Assembly (NCBI RefSeq): GCF_035555955.1
Contig: NZ_DATMGA010000066.1
Coordinates: 216,077 to 280,076, forward strand
Length of the DNA: 64,000 nt
Source of the DNA: Eoetvoesia sp035555955
GTDB taxonomy: Bacteria > Pseudomonadota > Gammaproteobacteria > Burkholderiales > Burkholderiaceae_B
Direction of reading: 5' to 3'
How positions within the stretch are numbered: position 1 is the first letter of the stretch; each line of letters begins with the position of its first letter. Under the pieces are notes generated by a model that did not search any database, had not been told where the DNA came from, and saw only the letters and a list, made by a program, of their open reading frames with translations. Of this stretch, positions 60,154 through 64,000 are shown one piece after another. A program made the position numbers and the translations under genes.

Positions 60154-61287
60154 CTACCGGCCGAGATCGGCCAGAGGATGCGGCGTGTCTTCGGGCCAGG
60201 GTTGGACGAAATAGCGCCGCACCCATTCCTGGCTGGCGCAGGCCAGCGAAGCCGGACTCCAGCGCGGCGATTTGTCTTTGTCGACCAGCAAGGCGCGCAC
60301 CCCTTCCTGGAAATCCCCCATGGCCATGCATTGCAGCACCGCCATGTATTCGCGGCGGAACACATCGGCAAGGGAAAGCGTGCGCACGGACCTGAGCAAG
60401 GTAAAGGAAAGCCGCGCGGCGCCCGGGGAGCCATGCTTGAAGGTCTGGGCCGCCTGCTTCACCCAGGCGTTTTCATAATCGGTCAGGGCCAGCAGGTTGG
60501 CGCAAATGGCATCGAAATCCGGCCCGGAACACTGGTCGGAAATCAGCGCAAAATGAGCCTGCAACGGCCCGGAAAGCGCCATCGAGCCCGGCTGCAGGGA
60601 ACGCAAGACCTGGTGCAGCCGGATATCGTTTTCGTTTCGAACCTCGGACCACGCCTGGGCGACCAGCGCCTGCCTCAATTCTTCCCACTTCGAGGACTCG
60701 ACGAAATAATCGGCCAGCCCCAGGAACTGGCAATCGCTGGCGCCCAGCTGCGCGCCGGTCAGCGCCAGAAACATGCCGATGCCGGCGGGAAGATGGCCCA
60801 GCATCCAGGTGCCGGCAACGTCCGGAAACATGCCGATGGTGATCTCGGGCATGGCAAAGCGCGTGGTTTCGCCGACCACCCTGTGGCTGGCTCCCATCAT
60901 GAGCCCCACGCCGCCGCCCATGACGATGCCCGACCCCCAGCACAGCACGGGTTTGGCATAAGTATGGACAGCATAGTCCAGCCGGTATTCGGCCTCGAAG
61001 AACTGCCTGGCGTATGTATTGTCCCAGGGATGGCCGCTTACGTTGGCAAGCACCGTATCGTAGAGCTTGCGCACGTCGCCGCCGGCGCAAAAGGCCTTCT
61101 CGCCAGCTCCCTTGAAAATGACGAAGGCGATGGAACGGTCGTTTTCCCATTGCTTGAGCCGCAAGCCGATTTCCCGGCACATTTCCAGGGTCAGGCCGTT
61201 CAGGCTGCGCGGGCGGTTAAGCGTGACCACGCCGATTTTCTGCTTGCCCACCGCCGACCATGTGTCGAATAAAACCGCTGCGTCCAT
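60154..61287 (-). CDS. Enoyl-CoA hydratase/3-hydroxyisobutyryl-CoA hydrolase-like
   Basis: 377 residues of the crotonase superfamily: KAFCAGGDVRKLYD, WGSGIVMGGGVGLMMGASHR and FAMPEITIGMFPDVAGTWML. The GGDVR and PEITIGMFPDVG-type blocks and the length (about 350 to 380) fit 3-hydroxyisobutyryl-CoA hydrolases of valine breakdown better than enoyl-CoA hydratases (about 260). It stands alone, with no valine genes beside it. Confidence 0.82.
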   Translation of the reverse strand: MDAAVLFDTWSAVGKQKIGVVTLNRPRSLNGLTLEMCREIGLRLKQWENDRSIAFVIFKGAGEKAFCAGGDVRKLYDTVLANVSGHPWDNTYARQFFEAEYRLDYAVHTYAKPVLCWGSGIVMGGGVGLMMGASHRVVGETTRFAMPEITIGMFPDVAGTWMLGHLPAGIGMFLALTGAQLGASDCQFLGLADYFVESSKWEELRQALVAQAWSEVRNENDIRLHQVLRSLQPGSMALSGPLQAHFALISDQCSGPDFDAICANLLALTDYENAWVKQAAQTFKHGSPGAARLSFTLLRSVRTLSLADVFRREYMAVLQCMAMGDFQEGVRALLVDKDKSPRWSPASLACASQEWVRRYFVQPWPEDTPHPLADLGR

Positions 61288-61322
61288 GATGATCGCCTCC
61301 TTGGTTCGCTCTTAGGCTTTGG

Positions 61323-61703
61323 TCAAACGCCGCTTCTGGCCGCGGCGGCGAGCTTGGCCTTGCGTTTGCGCGGACGATTGCGCGCCTTGATCATGAATGC
61401 CTGACGATGCAGGGCGCGCCTGCGCCGCGACTCCATGGGGTCGAACACCAGCGGGCGGTAGATTTCGATGCGATCGCCGTCGGCCAGCACCCTTTCTTCG
61501 GAGCAGGCCTGCCCATAGATTCCCGCCGCCGGGCGGCCTGCCGCCGCATCGGGAAACGCCTCGGCAAACCCGCTGGCCTCCAGCGCCTGCCCAAGCGTGG
61601 CGCCCGGGGGCAGCGCCAGGGTTTTATGCCATACGGCGCCGGGCCGCGCATACACCACCTGCACGGTCATCGCGGCAGGCCCGGCGGCGGTGCTACTCGC
61701 CAT
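61323..61703 (-). CDS. ratB: RnfH/RatB-family ubiquitin-like protein
   Basis: 126 residues. VQVVYARPGAVWHKTLALPP, ATLGQALEASG and VLADGDRIEIYRPLVFDPME show the small beta-grasp RnfH/RatB fold, with a basic C-terminal tail (KARNRPRKRKAKLAA). Function uncertain. Start ATG at 61703 overlaps ratA by 11 bases; a second ATG at 61670 is possible. Confidence 0.85.
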   Translation of the reverse strand: MASSTAAGPAAMTVQVVYARPGAVWHKTLALPPGATLGQALEASGFAEAFPDAAAGRPAAGIYGQACSEERVLADGDRIEIYRPLVFDPMESRRRRALHRQAFMIKARNRPRKRKAKLAAAARSGV

Positions 61704-62127
61704 AACAGACCTGCGCGCGCTGGGTGAACGAATCGATGAAGCTGGTGGCGATCCGGTTGAACACCGGCCCTACCACCATTTCGAGCGCCCGATTGGAAAA
61801 CGCGTATTCCATGGTGTAAACGACCTTGCACGCGTCTTCGGCCAATTCCTGGAACTGCCATTTGCCCGTCAAGGCGGAAAAAGGCCCGTCCACCAGATTG
61901 AACGTGATCTGGCTGGGATAATCGTGCTGGTTGCGCGTGCTGAAGGTTTGCCGTATGCCGGCGAAACTGATGGTAATGGCGGCCTGCATGCCATGCTCGT
62001 CGCGCTCCTGGACCGTGGTTCCGCCGCACCATGGCATGAACTCGGGGTATTTTTCCACGCCGGCCACAAGATCGAACATTTGCGCGCAGCTGTAGGGAAC
62101 CAAAACGGAGCGTTGAACGGTATGCAT
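61693..62127 (-). CDS. ratA: RatA-type START/SRPBCC domain protein (ubiquinone-binding COQ10-like)
   Basis: 144 residues with SVLVPYSCAQMFDLVAGVEK, YPEFMPWCGG and FNRIATSFIDSFTQRAQVCY, the RatA/COQ10 START-fold signature. RatA was described as inhibiting 70S ribosome formation, while homologues bind quinone; which applies here is unknown. The ratA-ratB pair is divergent from smpB, as in many proteobacteria. Confidence 0.9.
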   Translation of the reverse strand: MHTVQRSVLVPYSCAQMFDLVAGVEKYPEFMPWCGGTTVQERDEHGMQAAITISFAGIRQTFSTRNQHDYPSQITFNLVDGPFSALTGKWQFQELAEDACKVVYTMEYAFSNRALEMVVGPVFNRIATSFIDSFTQRAQVCYGE

Positions 62128-62187
62128 CGAATGTCGTTAATGGATAGAATGTATTGATTTTACCTACTACTATAGCAACATTGATTC

Positions 62188-62649
62188 ATGAGCATTGTCG
62201 AAAACCGCAAGGCAACCCACGATTACTTCATCGAAGACCGCTACGAGGCGGGCCTTGTGCTGGAAGGCTGGGAAGTCAAAGCCATACGCGCCGGCCATGT
62301 GCAAATCAAGGAAAGCTACGTCATTGTGCGGGACGGTGAAATCTTCATAGTCGGCATGCACATCAGCCCGCTGCCCACGGCTTCCACCCATATCCACCCG
62401 CAAAACACCCGCACCCGCAAGCTGCTCCTGAAGGCCGAGGAAATCAGCAAGCTCATCGGCAAGGTCGAGCAGCGCGGCTACACGCTGGTGCCCTTGAACC
62501 TGCACTACAAGAACGGCCGCATCAAGCTGGACTTCGGCCTGGGGCGCGGCAAAAAGCTGCACGACAAGCGCGACACCGCGCGCGACAAGGACTGGGCGCG
62601 CGAAAAAGAACGCATCATGAAGCACGACACCCGCCGCCGCGACAGCTAG
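62188..62649 (+). CDS. smpB: tmRNA-binding protein SmpB
   Basis: 153 residues: NRKATHDYFIEDRYEAGLVL then EGWEVKAIRAGHVQIKESYV, PLNLHYKNGRIKLDFGLGRG and a basic C-terminal tail (DKRDTARDKDWAREKERIMK). It carries tmRNA to stalled ribosomes. No ssrA gene was recognised in this window. Confidence 0.96.
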   Translation: MSIVENRKATHDYFIEDRYEAGLVLEGWEVKAIRAGHVQIKESYVIVRDGEIFIVGMHISPLPTASTHIHPQNTRTRKLLLKAEEISKLIGKVEQRGYTLVPLNLHYKNGRIKLDFGLGRGKKLHDKRDTARDKDWAREKERIMKHDTRRRDS

Positions 62650-62683
62650 CGCGCTGTTTGCTAGACAGCCAGTACGTGTCCGG

Positions 62684-63358
62684 CTAATTCGTTGGCAAAA
62701 GGGAAAAGCCTTCGAGCTGCAACAGGGCCAGCTTGCGATCCAGGCCGCCGCTGTAGCCGGTAAGCAGGCCGCTGCCGGACACCACCCGATGGCAGGGAAT
62801 GATGATGCTCAGGGGGTTGCGCCCCACGGCCGCTCCCACGGCTCGTCCGTGCCCCGCCGACAGGCCGGCGCTGCGCGCGACGTCGCCGTAGGACACCAGC
62901 TCGCCGTAAGGAATCTTCAGCAAGGCATCCCAGACTTTTTTCTGGAATGCCGTGCCCTGGGGCCGCAAGGGCATTTCGAAACTACGGCGCTTGCCCTGGA
63001 AATACTCGATGATCTCGGTTCTGGCCTGCTGGAACACCTGCCTGGCCGGCGCGGGGGTTTCCTCTTGCATGAACGCCAGCGGGCCGTCATCCACGGCCAA
63101 TGCCGGCGCGACGGCTTCCGGTTCCGCGGCGAACAGGTCGCCGTCTTGCGACCCGTTCTTGACGGCCCTGAACGTGCGGATGGGCCTGCCTTCGTGCTCG
63201 CCCGCCGAAGGGTCGAAATGGTCGGGGCGCATGGGCGCAAATCCGTCGAGATTGGGGCAATCTCTTTGGCCGATGAAATACAGGCCCGACAGCGCCGCGC
63301 CGTCGGACGACAACAACAAAGCGCCCAGGGCGCTGGGCATGCTGGCATGGAAGATCAT
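62684..63358 (-). CDS. ogt: Methylated-DNA-protein-cysteine methyltransferase
   Basis: 224 residues from the ATG at 63358. The transfer site PCHRVV is in LSIIIPCHRVVSGSG, and GTAFQKKVWDALLKIPYGEL and SYGDVARSAGLSAGHGRAVG are family marks. It removes methyl groups from O6-methylguanine. It is longer than Ogt of Escherichia coli (171) because of an Ala- and Pro-rich insertion around residues 60 to 110. The frame stays open to 63397. Confidence 0.92.
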   Translation of the reverse strand: MIFHASMPSALGALLLSSDGAALSGLYFIGQRDCPNLDGFAPMRPDHFDPSAGEHEGRPIRTFRAVKNGSQDGDLFAAEPEAVAPALAVDDGPLAFMQEETPAPARQVFQQARTEIIEYFQGKRRSFEMPLRPQGTAFQKKVWDALLKIPYGELVSYGDVARSAGLSAGHGRAVGAAVGRNPLSIIIPCHRVVSGSGLLTGYSGGLDRKLALLQLEGFSLLPTN

Positions 63359-63396
63359 GGATCCAGTATAAGGCATCGAGGCTTGTCGACAGGACA

Positions 63397-64000
63397 CTAG
63401 TGCAGCTTGACGCGTGGCGCGCTGCGCTTGAGCAACAGGCGGCCGATGGCGATGTTGATGGTGCGCACCAGCCCCAGGACGGCCCGGTGATGCATGAGGT
63501 GCAGGCTCATGTACATGAGGCGCGCCACCAGGCCCTGCACGAACATCTTCCTGCCCGACAGAACACCCATGAGGCTGCCCACGCCGCGATTATGGCCCAG
63601 CGAGACCAGGGAGCCATAGTCCTTGAAGAGGAAGGCCTTTGCGGCCGGCTCCTTGCCTTCGATACGGGCGGTCAGGACGGAAACAAGGAAATCGGCCTGC
63701 TGGTGGGCGACCTGGGCACGCGCCGGCAGAAAACTATCGGTGCCGTCCCACGGAGCCTGGGCGCAATCCCCGATGGCGAAGATGGCGGGATCCTCGGTTT
63801 GCAAGCCCGCATCGACAATGACCTGGTTGATGCGATTGAGCGGCAGGCCCGTGTTCTTGAGAATATCGGGGGCCTTGATGCCCGCCGCCCATACGCACAG
63901 GTCGCAGGGATAGCGGCGGCCCTCGGTATCGAGCACGGCATCGGCCTCGATGGCGGCCACCTTGACCGAGGTGCTGACGGTAACGCCCCTGTCGTTCAGC
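63397..64000 (-). CDS. ndh: Type II NADH dehydrogenase, C-terminal part (runs off the window)
   Basis: About 201 residues before the stop at 63397; the 5' end is outside. CDLCVWAAGIKAPDIL, AIFAIGDCAQAPWDG (FAD-binding), LPARAQVAHQQADFL and the basic, amphipathic C-terminus LIR-like NIAIGRLLLKRSAPRVKLH fit NDH-2, a single-subunit quinone reductase on the inner face of the membrane. Confidence 0.88.
   Translation of the reverse strand, partial: LNDRGVTVSTSVKVAAIEADAVLDTEGRRYPCDLCVWAAGIKAPDILKNTGLPLNRINQVIVDAGLQTEDPAIFAIGDCAQAPWDGTDSFLPARAQVAHQQADFLVSVLTARIEGKEPAAKAFLFKDYGSLVSLGHNRGVGSLMGVLSGRKMFVQGLVARLMYMSLHLMHHRAVLGLVRTINIAIGRLLLKRSAPRVKLH

Overview
The window is a 64-kb stretch of a GC-rich chromosome, most likely from a betaproteobacterium of the order Burkholderiales, probably Alcaligenaceae (Bordetella, Achromobacter or Pusillimonas-like). 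This is inferred from protein resemblance, from the runs mltG-tmk-holB-tatD and smpB/ratAB, and from the abundance of periplasmic solute-binding proteins. No rRNA, tRNA or CRISPR array was seen. A near-perfect dif (XerCD) site at 3302-3329 suggests that the left end lies at the replication terminus.

1-3.3 kb is a degraded accessory strip: the start of an MFS transporter, a PAP2 phosphatase, a DUF347 stump, a broken IS21 element (istA fragment, and istB without its P-loop) and an orphan MazE-like antitoxin, all ending next to dif. 3.4-13.4 kb has a metal and halide stress theme. It holds a TlpA-like protein coupled to a sialidase-fold protein, a fluoride riboswitch with terminator in front of two overlapping MutS-like ATPase genes, then DUF1345, copZ, cueR and copA. 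copZ and copA have matching MerR-type promoters with 19-bp spacers, and a MntA/HepT toxin-antitoxin pair sits between cueR and copA.

13.5-30.5 kb carries single genes and pairs: a Tat-type dienelactone hydrolase, a Kef-type antiporter, cbpA-cbpM, glutathionyl-hydroquinone reductase, acylphosphatase, an orphan ABC binding protein with a divergent IclR regulator, an aromatic flavin hydroxylase divergent from a VOC dioxygenase, a CDF metal exporter, an isolated FlhE-like protein, PPK2, a PIG-L/propeller protein, a RES/Xre toxin-antitoxin pair and arsC.

30.8-53.9 kb is a catabolic region with two paralogous branched-chain-type ABC transporters. The first (livHMGF, then a divergent AraC regulator and binding protein) leads into a Rieske ring-hydroxylating dioxygenase (alpha and beta), a cysteine-hydrolase-fold protein without its catalytic Cys and Asp, an SDR dehydrogenase and an alpha/beta hydrolase. 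The second (binding protein-livHMGF) is followed by an NDH-2-like flavoprotein, a ketopantoate-reductase-like enzyme, an aldehyde dehydrogenase and an AraC regulator. Together they look like uptake and oxidation of aromatic acids; the substrate cannot be read from sequence. Glutathione enzymes and an Rrf2 regulator lie between the two transporters.

54-64 kb is core genome: an ankyrin protein, a striking AT-rich gap, tatD, holB, tmk, mltG, ygfZ, a 3-hydroxyisobutyryl-CoA hydrolase-like gene, ratB, ratA, smpB, ogt and a partial ndh.

The most promising unusual system is the pair of MutS-like ATPases under a fluoride riboswitch. Both proteins carry the same non-standard changes in the P-loop and Walker B motif.
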